64,000 bases of DNA from NCBI GenBank assembly GCA_002354635.1, contig DELZ01000002.1, positions 477,266 through 541,265 on the forward strand. Reading direction: 5' to 3'. Source of the stretch: Sphingomonadales bacterium UBA2683. GTDB lineage: Bacteria; Pseudomonadota; Alphaproteobacteria; Sphingomonadales; Sphingomonadaceae. A program made the position numbers and the translations under genes. The notes under the pieces are model-generated. The model made no database searches, was not told where the DNA came from, and saw nothing but the letters and a program-made list of their open reading frames with translations. Shown here one piece after another: positions 58,137 through 64,000 of the stretch; positions within the stretch are counted from its first letter, which is position 1; each line of letters opens with the position of its first letter.

Positions 58137-58913
58137 ATGAATTTTATCTCCGCACCAACGGCTAATCCGTCCACTGAAGCGATGATCGAAAGCCTGCAAC
58201 ACTGGTGGTCGCTTGCCGGCGTGGAGCTCGGCTATGCCGATCAGCCGGCAGCGTTGCTGGAGGCAGAACCGGTTATTCCAGCGACGCCCGCGCCGCCGGT
58301 GCAAGCCGCTACGGAACCCTTGACAGCAGAGGTCCGCGCACCGGTGCGTAACGAAGTGCTGCCAGGCGGTTACGAGGATTTTATGACATGGTTATCCGAG
58401 GACCAGGGGCTGGTCGAGGCGAGTTGGTCGAGGCAGCGTGTGATGCCCCACGGTGTCCTGGCACCGGAAGTCATGATCGTGTGTGCCCTGCCAGAAAAAA
58501 ACCGGAACGGCGAAGCGCAGTTGTTCAATGCGGACAATCAGAAGCTGCTCGAAAGAATGTTGTCCGCGATCGGTTGCGATTCGGGACAAACCTATATTGC
58601 TTCCATCGCCGTATCCGCCCCGGCGGATGGCAGAATTGACGAGCAGCACTGGCCATCCCTCAAAAACCGGCTTTTGCACCATGTGGGTCTGGTCGGTCCG
58701 AAGCGCATAATCTGCTTCGGTGACCTCGCCGCAAAAATCATATTCGGTGAAGATATGCTGACGGCGCGTAAAAATAAGCAATTTATTAACCATGAATCAT
58801 CACAAACAGAAGCGATCGTAACATTCCATCCGCGGATCCTGATCGAGCGGCCGTTGTTCAAGGCCGAAGCATGGAAGGATCTGCAAATGCTGACAAGGAT
58901 TTCTGCCCCGTGA
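58137..58913 (+). CDS. Degenerate uracil-DNA glycosylase superfamily protein
   Basis: A 258-residue protein with a low-complexity Ala/Pro/Glu stretch at about 40-70. The C-terminal part resembles family-4/5 uracil-DNA glycosylases: the last block VTFHPRILIERPLFKAEAWK followed by DLQML matches the HP..LL..P.K..AW.DL motif, and ICFGDLAAKIIFG the preceding strand. But the usual water-activating motif GEAPG..ED is replaced by VCALPEKNRNGEAQLF and the four Fe-S cysteines are absent. It may be catalytically inactive. Start ATG 58137. Its stop TGA overlaps the GTG of the transglycosylase as GTGA, an unusual partner. Confidence 0.7.
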   Translation: MNFISAPTANPSTEAMIESLQHWWSLAGVELGYADQPAALLEAEPVIPATPAPPVQAATEPLTAEVRAPVRNEVLPGGYEDFMTWLSEDQGLVEASWSRQRVMPHGVLAPEVMIVCALPEKNRNGEAQLFNADNQKLLERMLSAIGCDSGQTYIASIAVSAPADGRIDEQHWPSLKNRLLHHVGLVGPKRIICFGDLAAKIIFGEDMLTARKNKQFINHESSQTEAIVTFHPRILIERPLFKAEAWKDLQMLTRISAP

Positions 58914-60652
58914 AACGCACATTCGCACTGACCGCTTCCCTTCTCTCCCTCGTCGCCGCTCCTGCCCTCGCCGATGACGGCGCGGTACTCTATAACAGTG
59001 CGTCGATCGCCAAGGACGTGCCCTCCCAGTTGAAGCGGCAGCAATCCGACCATTATCGGGCGCTTTTTTCGGCGATGAACACCAATCATTGGGACACGGC
59101 GAAAAACCTGATGGATACAGCACCGACCGGCCCACTCAGATCAATCGCCCAGGCAGAATATTTTCTGGCCGCCAACAGCCCGCGAGCCGAACTGGGTCCG
59201 TTGCTGACCCTGGTCAACGAGGCACCGCAGATACCGCAAGCGGCACAGTTGGGTCGTCTGGCGCAGAAACGCGGCGCGCAATTGTTGCCAAGTCTGCCCC
59301 AGCGCAGAAATCTGTCGTGGGTTCCCGGATCACCCATTCGTTCGAAACCGAAAGACGTCAGCTCGGACAGCGCCGCCAACAGTGTACGCGGCCAGATTAT
59401 CGAATTTATCAAGACCGACAATCCGCAAGGCGCGGAACAGCTACTCAATGCCAGTGCCATGCAGATGTCCTCCGAGGGGCGCACCGAACTGGAGCAGCGG
59501 GTGGCCTGGTCCTATTATATCGAGAATGACGACGCTTCCGCGTTACGCCTGGCACAAAGGGCGCAGAATGGCGCGGGCGACTGGGTCGGCCACGCTGACT
59601 GGGTGGCCGGACTGGCCGCATGGCGCCTGAACGATTGCCGAACCGCGGGCAGCGCTTTTGAACAAGTCGGACGGTCTGCTGCCAATGCCGACCTGAGGGC
59701 AGCCGGCCTCTACTGGAGCGCCCGTTCCGATCTCAAATGCGGCCAGCCGGAAAGAGTGCAAGGAAAATTGCAGGCAGCCGCGCGTCTCGACGACAGTTTT
59801 TACGGCATGCTTGCAGCGCAAACACTGGGCATGGCTACAGACATATCGGGCACGGCAGAAACATTCCAAAAGGCGGATTGGCATGCGCTTGAACGGCACG
59901 AAAATGTACGGGCCGCCATTGCGCTGGTCGAGATTGGCGAGGAGCAGCTAGCGGACGAGGTTCTGCGGCATCAGGCGACCATCGGCGACGACAGCGATCA
60001 CCCTGCTCTTATCAAACTGGCGCGCGAACTGGATTTGCCGCGGACCCAGATCTGGCTGGCGCACAATGCTCCATGCGGCATGAAGCCCGATGCACAGGCC
60101 CGTTTCCCGGCACCCAAATGGACGCCCGACGGCGGCTGGAGAGTCGATCCGGCGCTCATCTATGCGCATACTTTGCAGGAATCCGCATTCCGCAGCCAGG
60201 TTGTCAGCCCGGCCAATGCGATCGGCTTGATGCAGGTTCGTCCGGGGTCGGCCGGAGATATCGCCAAGGCCAATGGTCTGACATTCAACGAAGCCGATCT
60301 GTACAAGCCCTCGACCAATCTGGAATATGGTCAGTCCTATCTCGAATATCTCGGTAGATCATCCATCACCGAAGGCAAGCTGCCGAAGATAGCAGCGGCC
60401 TATAACGCAGGTCCAGGTGCCGTGCAGCGCTGGAACAGCGAAATTAAAGACAATAACGACCCGCTACTGTTCATGGAGAGCATTCCCTACGTCGAGACCC
60501 GCGGCTATGTCTCGATCATCTTGCGCAATTACTGGATGTACGAGAAACAGGCCGGCATTCAGTCGGTCAGTGCGCGGGCATTGTCGCAGAATCAGTGGCC
60601 CGGATTTCCCGGTCATCCGGACAAGAGAAAAACACAGTTCACGTCGCGCTGA
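58910..60652 (+). CDS. slt: Soluble lytic murein transglycosylase
   Basis: A 580-residue periplasmic transglycosylase that cleaves peptidoglycan to anhydro-muropeptides. A signal peptide is clear (MKRTFALTASLLSLVAAPAL, then ADDGA). The long N-terminal part is helical superhelix as in Slt70. The C-terminal SLT domain has the catalytic glutamate in HTLQESAFRSQVVSPANAIG, LMQVRPGSA, LGRSSITEGKLPKIAAAYNA and GPGAVQRW. The start GTG 58910 overlaps the preceding gene's stop and follows AAGGAT at nine bases; the frame upstream has no signal peptide. Terminator follows. Confidence 0.93.
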   Translation: MKRTFALTASLLSLVAAPALADDGAVLYNSASIAKDVPSQLKRQQSDHYRALFSAMNTNHWDTAKNLMDTAPTGPLRSIAQAEYFLAANSPRAELGPLLTLVNEAPQIPQAAQLGRLAQKRGAQLLPSLPQRRNLSWVPGSPIRSKPKDVSSDSAANSVRGQIIEFIKTDNPQGAEQLLNASAMQMSSEGRTELEQRVAWSYYIENDDASALRLAQRAQNGAGDWVGHADWVAGLAAWRLNDCRTAGSAFEQVGRSAANADLRAAGLYWSARSDLKCGQPERVQGKLQAAARLDDSFYGMLAAQTLGMATDISGTAETFQKADWHALERHENVRAAIALVEIGEEQLADEVLRHQATIGDDSDHPALIKLARELDLPRTQIWLAHNAPCGMKPDAQARFPAPKWTPDGGWRVDPALIYAHTLQESAFRSQVVSPANAIGLMQVRPGSAGDIAKANGLTFNEADLYKPSTNLEYGQSYLEYLGRSSITEGKLPKIAAAYNAGPGAVQRWNSEIKDNNDPLLFMESIPYVETRGYVSIILRNYWMYEKQAGIQSVSARALSQNQWPGFPGHPDKRKTQFTSR

Positions 60653-60655
60653 CAC

Positions 60656-60695
60656 AAAAAAGCCGGACAGTGCTTGGCGCACCGCCCGGCTTTTG
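60656..60695. terminator. Bidirectional intrinsic terminator between slt and ahcY
   Basis: Stem AAAAAAGCCGG (60656-60666) with CCGGCTTTTG (60686-60695), 19-base loop. The flanking A run and T run make it a terminator for slt on the plus strand and for ahcY on the minus strand. Confidence 0.85.
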
Positions 60696-60715
60696 TTTGT
60701 CCGATTGAATTCGGT

Positions 60716-62128
60716 CTAGTAACGATAATGGTCCGGCTTGAACGGGCCTTCCTGCGGAACACCGATATAGTCGGCCTGCTCCTTACTCAGCTTGTCCAGC
60801 TTCACACCCAGTTTCGCCAGATGCAGTTCGGCGACTTTCTCGTCGAGATGTTTCGGCAGAACGTAGACATCATTCTCGTATTGCTCGGGACGCAACCACA
60901 ATTCGATCTGCGCCAGCACCTGATTGGTGAAGCTTGCCGACATCACGAAGCTCGGATGACCAGTTGCGCAGCCAAGATTGACCAGACGGCCCTGCGCCAG
61001 AACGATCAGTTTCTTGCCATCCGGAAATTCGACTTCATCGACTTGCGGCTTGATCTCGGTCCACTTCATATTCTTGAGCGCGTTGATCTGGATCTCGCTG
61101 TCAAAGTGACCGATGTTACAGACAATCGCGCGGTCCTTCATCGCCCGCATGTGATCGACGGTGATCACATCCTTGTTGCCGGTCGTGGTCACGAATATGT
61201 CGGCACGCTTGGTTGCTTCGTCCATGGTCACGACTTCAAAGCCCTCCATGGCGGCCTGAAGCGCGCAAATCGGATCAATTTCCGTTACCAGAACGCGCGC
61301 ACCGCCGTTGCGGAGCGACTGGGCAGAGCCCTTGCCGACATCGCCAAAACCGGCAACCGCAGCGACTTTACCGGCCAGCATCACGTCGGTAGCGCGACGG
61401 ATCGCGTCGACCAGAGACTCTTTGCAGCCATAGAGATTGTCAAATTTGGATTTTGTCACGCTGTCGTTGACGTTGATCGCCGGGAAAGGAAGCTTGCCGA
61501 TCTTGGCCAGTTCGTAAAGACGGTGAACACCGGTGGTGGTTTCCTCCGAAACACCCTTGATAGCTTCGACGGTCCGGGTCAGGTAGCCAGGACGTTCCGC
61601 CAGAAAGCGGGTCAAAGTCGCGACGAAGACCCCCTCTTCCTCGTTTTCAGGCTTGAACAATTCTTCACCCGCTTCAACCCGTGCACCCCAGAGGGCAAAC
61701 ATGGTGGCGTCGCCGCCGTCGTCCAGAATCAGGTTGCAGGTCTGGTCCGTGCCCCAGTCGAAGATACGTTCGACATAAGCCCAATATTCCTCGAGCGTTT
61801 CACCCTTGATTGCGAAAACCGGGGTGCCGCCCGCTGCAATCGCCGCTGCAGCATGATCCTGGGTGGAGAAGATATTGCACGACGCCCAGCGCACGTCGGC
61901 GCCAAGATCGAGCAAGGTTTCGATCAACACGGCGGTCTGGATAGTCATGTGTAGCGAACCGGTGATCCGCGCACCTTTCAAAGGCTTGTCTGCGCCGAAT
62001 TCTTCGCGCAGCGCCATCAGGCCGGGCATTTCGGTTTCGGCTATCTCAATCTCTTTGCGACCGAAATCGGCGAGAGAAATATCCTTGATTACAAAATCTT
62101 GGGTTGCGGTGTCCGCTGCGGTTGCCAC
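60716..62128 (-). CDS. ahcY: Adenosylhomocysteinase
   Basis: A 470-residue NAD-containing hydrolase that splits S-adenosylhomocysteine to adenosine and homocysteine. [60 protein letters not shown] (with the catalytic lysine/Asp region) and NAD-binding [20 protein letters not shown], then [20 protein letters not shown] and a C-terminal [10 protein letters not shown], are the family blocks. Start is GTG 62128, seven bases after AAGGAG. A hairpin and a perfect palindrome lie upstream. Convergent with slt. Confidence 0.96.
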   Translation of the reverse strand: MATAADTATQDFVIKDISLADFGRKEIEIAETEMPGLMALREEFGADKPLKGARITGSLHMTIQTAVLIETLLDLGADVRWASCNIFSTQDHAAAAIAAGGTPVFAIKGETLEEYWAYVERIFDWGTDQTCNLILDDGGDATMFALWGARVEAGEELFKPENEEEGVFVATLTRFLAERPGYLTRTVEAIKGVSEETTTGVHRLYELAKIGKLPFPAINVNDSVTKSKFDNLYGCKESLVDAIRRATDVMLAGKVAAVAGFGDVGKGSAQSLRNGGARVLVTEIDPICALQAAMEGFEVVTMDEATKRADIFVTTTGNKDVITVDHMRAMKDRAIVCNIGHFDSEIQINALKNMKWTEIKPQVDEVEFPDGKKLIVLAQGRLVNLGCATGHPSFVMSASFTNQVLAQIELWLRPEQYENDVYVLPKHLDEKVAELHLAKLGVKLDKLSKEQADYIGVPQEGPFKPDHYRY

Positions 62129-62147
62129 GTCTAATCTCCTTGGAAAA

Positions 62148-62175
62148 CGAAATGCCGCACGGGCAATCCAGTGCG
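62148..62175. other. Hairpin in the ahcY leader
   Basis: On the minus strand the leader reads TTGCCGCAC-TGGATTGCCC-GTGCGGCAT, a stem of seven or eight GC-rich pairs about 20 bases before the ahcY ribosome binding site. It could mask or stabilise the 5' end. It does not match a known SAM or SAH riboswitch that I recognise. Confidence 0.55.
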
Positions 62176-62214
62176 GCAACATGCGAATTTATTAGCGCCT
62201 TATCGCTTCAGAAG

Positions 62215-62240
62215 CAAATATAAAGATGTCTTTATATTTG
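62215..62240. promoter_or_regulatory. Perfect 12-2-12 palindrome upstream of ahcY, candidate operator
   Basis: Arms CAAATATAAAGA (62215-62226) and TCTTTATATTTG (62229-62240) are exact reverse complements around a TG centre. It lies 87 bases upstream of the ahcY start in an AT-rich region. Such palindromes are typical of dimeric ArsR- or MetJ-like regulators; the SahR (ArsR-type) S-adenosylhomocysteine repressor is the obvious candidate in proteobacteria. No regulator gene is in the window, so its identity is inference. Confidence 0.75.
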
Positions 62241-62285
62241 ATATTTTGTGAGTCTGCCGCACCACAGGTCGCAACAATCAAAGGA

Positions 62286-62846
62286 TCAGGCGCTGCCAAA
62301 TCCGCTGGACAGCTTTGTCGGATCGATACCGAGTGCCTGCCAGGCCATCAGCCATTTGTCCCCGGAGCGGGTTTCGTACAACCAGTCGGGAGAGCCTTCG
62401 GCGATGGTCCAGCCATTCTGGGTCAATTCGCTTTCCAGTTGCCCCTCTCCCCATCCGGAATAGCCCAGCGCGATAATCCACTTTTCCGGACCCCGATTTG
62501 CGGCGATGGCCCTGAGCATGTCAATCGAACTGCTAAGTCCCCAGCGATCTCCGACCTGGAGCGTATCCGACATGTTGATATCCAGACTGTGGAGAATGAA
62601 ACCGCGTTGCGTTTCCAGGGGGCCACCGAGAAAAATCTCGGGGTTCGGCGCTTCGCCCGGATCAATGTCAAATTGTTGCAGCACATCGTGAAAACTGATG
62701 CCATCTACCGTCTCACCGATATTGATGCCGAGAGCTCCGTTTTCGTCATGCGAACAGATCGCCACGACCGATCGTGCAAATCGGGGATCGGCCATTCCCG
62801 GAGTAGCAAGGAGGAACTGTCCGGAAAAGAAAATGCTGTCATTCAT
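62286..62846 (-). CDS. yqgE: UPF0301 (YqgE/AlgH) protein
   Basis: A 186-residue protein of the YqgE/AlgH family: SGQFLLATPGMADPRFARSV, VAICSHDENGALGINIGETV, then PEIFLGGPLETQRGFILHSL and ALGYSGWGEGQLESELTQNG. No biochemical role is established. ATG 62846 (MNDSIFFSGQF) gives the usual start of the family; ATGs at 62858 and 62897 are alternatives without better ribosome sites. It is transcribed toward ahcY with the palindrome between. Confidence 0.93.
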   Translation of the reverse strand: MNDSIFFSGQFLLATPGMADPRFARSVVAICSHDENGALGINIGETVDGISFHDVLQQFDIDPGEAPNPEIFLGGPLETQRGFILHSLDINMSDTLQVGDRWGLSSSIDMLRAIAANRGPEKWIIALGYSGWGEGQLESELTQNGWTIAEGSPDWLYETRSGDKWLMAWQALGIDPTKLSSGFGSA

Positions 62847-63001
62847 CACCGGCAGCATAGCGAGGTGGATATCCCCTGCCCATGACAAATTTTTCAAGTC
62901 CTGTCCCTGCCTGTTTTGCTGGCTTGTAATTTCATGCGCCTGTCACCACTATCAGCTACAGAGGCAATAGTTCACAGCCCGATCAACACCAGGAGCAAGA
63001 T

Positions 63002-63478
63002 ATGATTAACAAAGGCGACAAAATTCCCGAAGTGAAACTGGTCAAGGCGACTGCAGAAGGGCCGCAGCAAATCAGCTCGAGCGAATATTTCGCCGGCAAG
63101 AAAATCGCCCTCTTTTCCGTTCCCGGCGCCTTTACGCCGACCTGCTCCGCGAAACATTTGCCAGGCTATGTCGAAAAGGCTGCCGATCTCAAGGCAAAAG
63201 GCGTAGATGAAATTGCCTGCACAGCTGTCAATGATGCCTTTGTGATGGGTGCATGGAACGATGCGGCGGGTTCAGAAGATGTCACCATGCTGGCTGACGG
63301 CAATGGCGATTTTGCCGAGGCCGTCGGGCTGACCATGGATGGCTCCGGTTTTGGCCTGGGCAAGCGCGGCCAGCGATTCTCGATGATCGTCAATGATGGC
63401 GTTGTCGAGGAACTCAACGTCGAAGCACCGGGCGACTTCAAGGTCAGCGCCGCCGAATATATGCTCGACCAGCTGTAA
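63002..63478 (+). CDS. Type-5 peroxiredoxin (AhpE/PRX5 like)
   Basis: A 158-residue thiol peroxidase. MINKGDKIPEVKLVKATAEG at the start, ALFSVPGAFTPTCSAKHLPG with the peroxidatic cysteine in PGAFTPTC, then VNDAFVMGAWNDAAGSEDVT, typical of PRX5. It reduces hydrogen peroxide and organic peroxides with glutathione/glutaredoxin or thioredoxin. Start ATG 63002 behind CAGGAGCAAGAT. Followed by a strong bidirectional terminator. Confidence 0.94.
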   Translation: MINKGDKIPEVKLVKATAEGPQQISSSEYFAGKKIALFSVPGAFTPTCSAKHLPGYVEKAADLKAKGVDEIACTAVNDAFVMGAWNDAAGSEDVTMLADGNGDFAEAVGLTMDGSGFGLGKRGQRFSMIVNDGVVEELNVEAPGDFKVSAAEYMLDQL

Positions 63479-63494
63479 TCATATCAAATCCAGT

Positions 63495-63533
63495 AAAAAG
63501 CCGGCGGAAAATTGCTTTTCCGCCGGCTTTTTC
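63495..63533. terminator. Strong bidirectional intrinsic terminator
   Basis: Twelve-pair perfect stem GCCGGCGGAAAA (63500-63511) and TTTTCCGCCGGC (63516-63527), loop TTGC, with AAAAA before and TTTTT after. It serves the peroxiredoxin gene and the opposite M2 peptidase gene, which ends at 63538. Confidence 0.95.
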
Positions 63534-63537
63534 ATGT

Positions 63538-64000
63538 TTACCATCCGCAGGATTTGCCTTTGTTCTCTTCCTTCAGCCAATCCATCAGCGGCGCGAAATA
63601 GCTGATCATCGCCGAGCCATCCATTTCACGCTTGCCGGTGAAGGCTTCGAGCGCGTCGGGCCAGGGCTTGGAGGCCCCCATTTCAAGCATCGCGTTCAGC
63701 TTCGCACCGACCTTTTCGTTGCCGTAGAAGGAGCAGCGGTGCAGCGGGCCCTTCCAGCCGGCGGCATCGCAAGCGGCCTTGTAGAACTGGAACTGCAGGA
63801 TCCGCGCGAGGAAATAGCGCGAATAGGGCGTGTTGCCCGGGATATGATATTTGGCACCCGGATCGAAGGCATCCGCTGGCCGTTCGACCGGCGGGGCAAT
63901 GCCCTGATATTGCAGCTTCAGGTCATGCCATGCGGACGTGTAATCGTCCGGCTGGATCGTGCCGGCGAACACGTCCCAGCGCCATTTGTCGACCAGCAGG
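63538..64000 (-). CDS. Peptidase M2 (peptidyl-dipeptidase A / ACE-like), C-terminal part
   Basis: Only the last 154 residues are in the window; the frame is open to base 64000. The visible part begins [20 protein letters not shown], then [60 protein letters not shown] and [20 protein letters not shown]. This is the C-terminal region of the M2 zinc metallopeptidase family (angiotensin-converting-enzyme like), where [14 protein letters not shown] is characteristic. The zinc-binding HEXXH is outside the window. A signal peptide is expected upstream. Confidence 0.88.
   Translation of the reverse strand, partial: LLVDKWRWDVFAGTIQPDDYTSAWHDLKLQYQGIAPPVERPADAFDPGAKYHIPGNTPYSRYFLARILQFQFYKAACDAAGWKGPLHRCSFYGNEKVGAKLNAMLEMGASKPWPDALEAFTGKREMDGSAMISYFAPLMDWLKEENKGKSCGW

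Noticed and set aside
62148..62240. SAM or SAH riboswitch before ahcY
   Set aside because: A hairpin exists but the conserved bases and pseudoknot of the SAM-II, SAM/SAH or SAH classes are not visible.

Overview
The window is a 64 kb piece of ordinary-looking chromosome from an alphaproteobacterium, most likely a marine or soil sphingomonad (Sphingorhabdus, Parasphingorhabdus or Sphingopyxis type). Evidence: a 5-aminolevulinate synthase (C4 heme route), the plsY-dprA-topA gene order, PhaR, an ETF-ubiquinone oxidoreductase, a cobalamin-controlled TonB receptor, and several short palindromic repeats of the kind common in sphingomonad genomes. I saw no tRNA, rRNA, transposase, prophage or CRISPR array. 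Genes are tightly packed, often with 4-base start/stop overlaps.

Layout. 1-2.8 kb: a FecR-domain secreted protein with a Gly/Asn repeat tail (cut by the window start), divergent from a TpsB/ShlB-type outer-membrane translocator. 2.9-6.2 kb: a small secreted orphan, then a cobalamin riboswitch, a BtuB-like receptor and an orphan membrane protein. 6.3-12.4 kb: sulfotransferase-like protein and class IV aminotransferase; lipoamide dehydrogenase, a degenerate hotdog thioesterase and the E2 subunit of a 2-oxoacid dehydrogenase; universal stress protein; peroxiredoxin. 12.5-18.2 kb: rnr, an archaeal/eukaryotic-like proS, phaR with a TGC/GCA-rich upstream region, alr. 18.2-29.7 kb: a propionyl-CoA block (MHS transporter, pccA, small membrane ORF, bioB, methylmalonyl-CoA mutase, enoyl-CoA hydratase, epimerase, DUF808 protein, small membrane ORF, pccB). 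29.9-32.7 kb: gor and pgi. 32.9-35.6 kb: lepB-rnc-era and a DUF465 protein. 35.8-41.2 kb: topA, dprA, plsY, murI. 41.3-47.3 kb: hemA, a threonine-dehydratase-like gene, then a polyamine block (carboxynorspermidine synthase and decarboxylase, structured leader RNA, ornithine decarboxylase). 47.4-64 kb: two tandem MAPEG proteins, RNA methyltransferase, NAD(P)HX repair enzyme, lipoprotein, ilvD, N-formylglutamate amidohydrolase, ispE, TPR protein, ETF-QO, degenerate uracil-DNA glycosylase, lytic transglycosylase, ahcY with a perfect operator-like palindrome, yqgE, a type-5 peroxiredoxin and the C-terminus of an M2 peptidase.

How the parts connect. B12 uptake (riboswitch plus receptor) supplies the B12-dependent mutase; biotin synthase sits inside the operon of biotin-dependent propionyl-CoA carboxylase. 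The three polyamine genes form the decarboxylase/carboxynorspermidine route from ornithine to spermidine, without an AdoMet decarboxylase in view.

The most unusual observations are: (i) two different palindromic repeat elements that lie in frame inside essential-pathway genes (bioB N-terminus and the E2 linker) and are translated; (ii) a conserved-looking structured leader, possibly also translated, in front of ornithine decarboxylase; (iii) two unrelated small membrane proteins each coupled by a GTGA overlap to a propionyl-CoA carboxylase operon; (iv) the FecR/Gly-Asn protein paired with a two-partner-secretion translocator; (v) the ahcY palindrome. None of this was tested by database search; all calls rest on reading the sequence.
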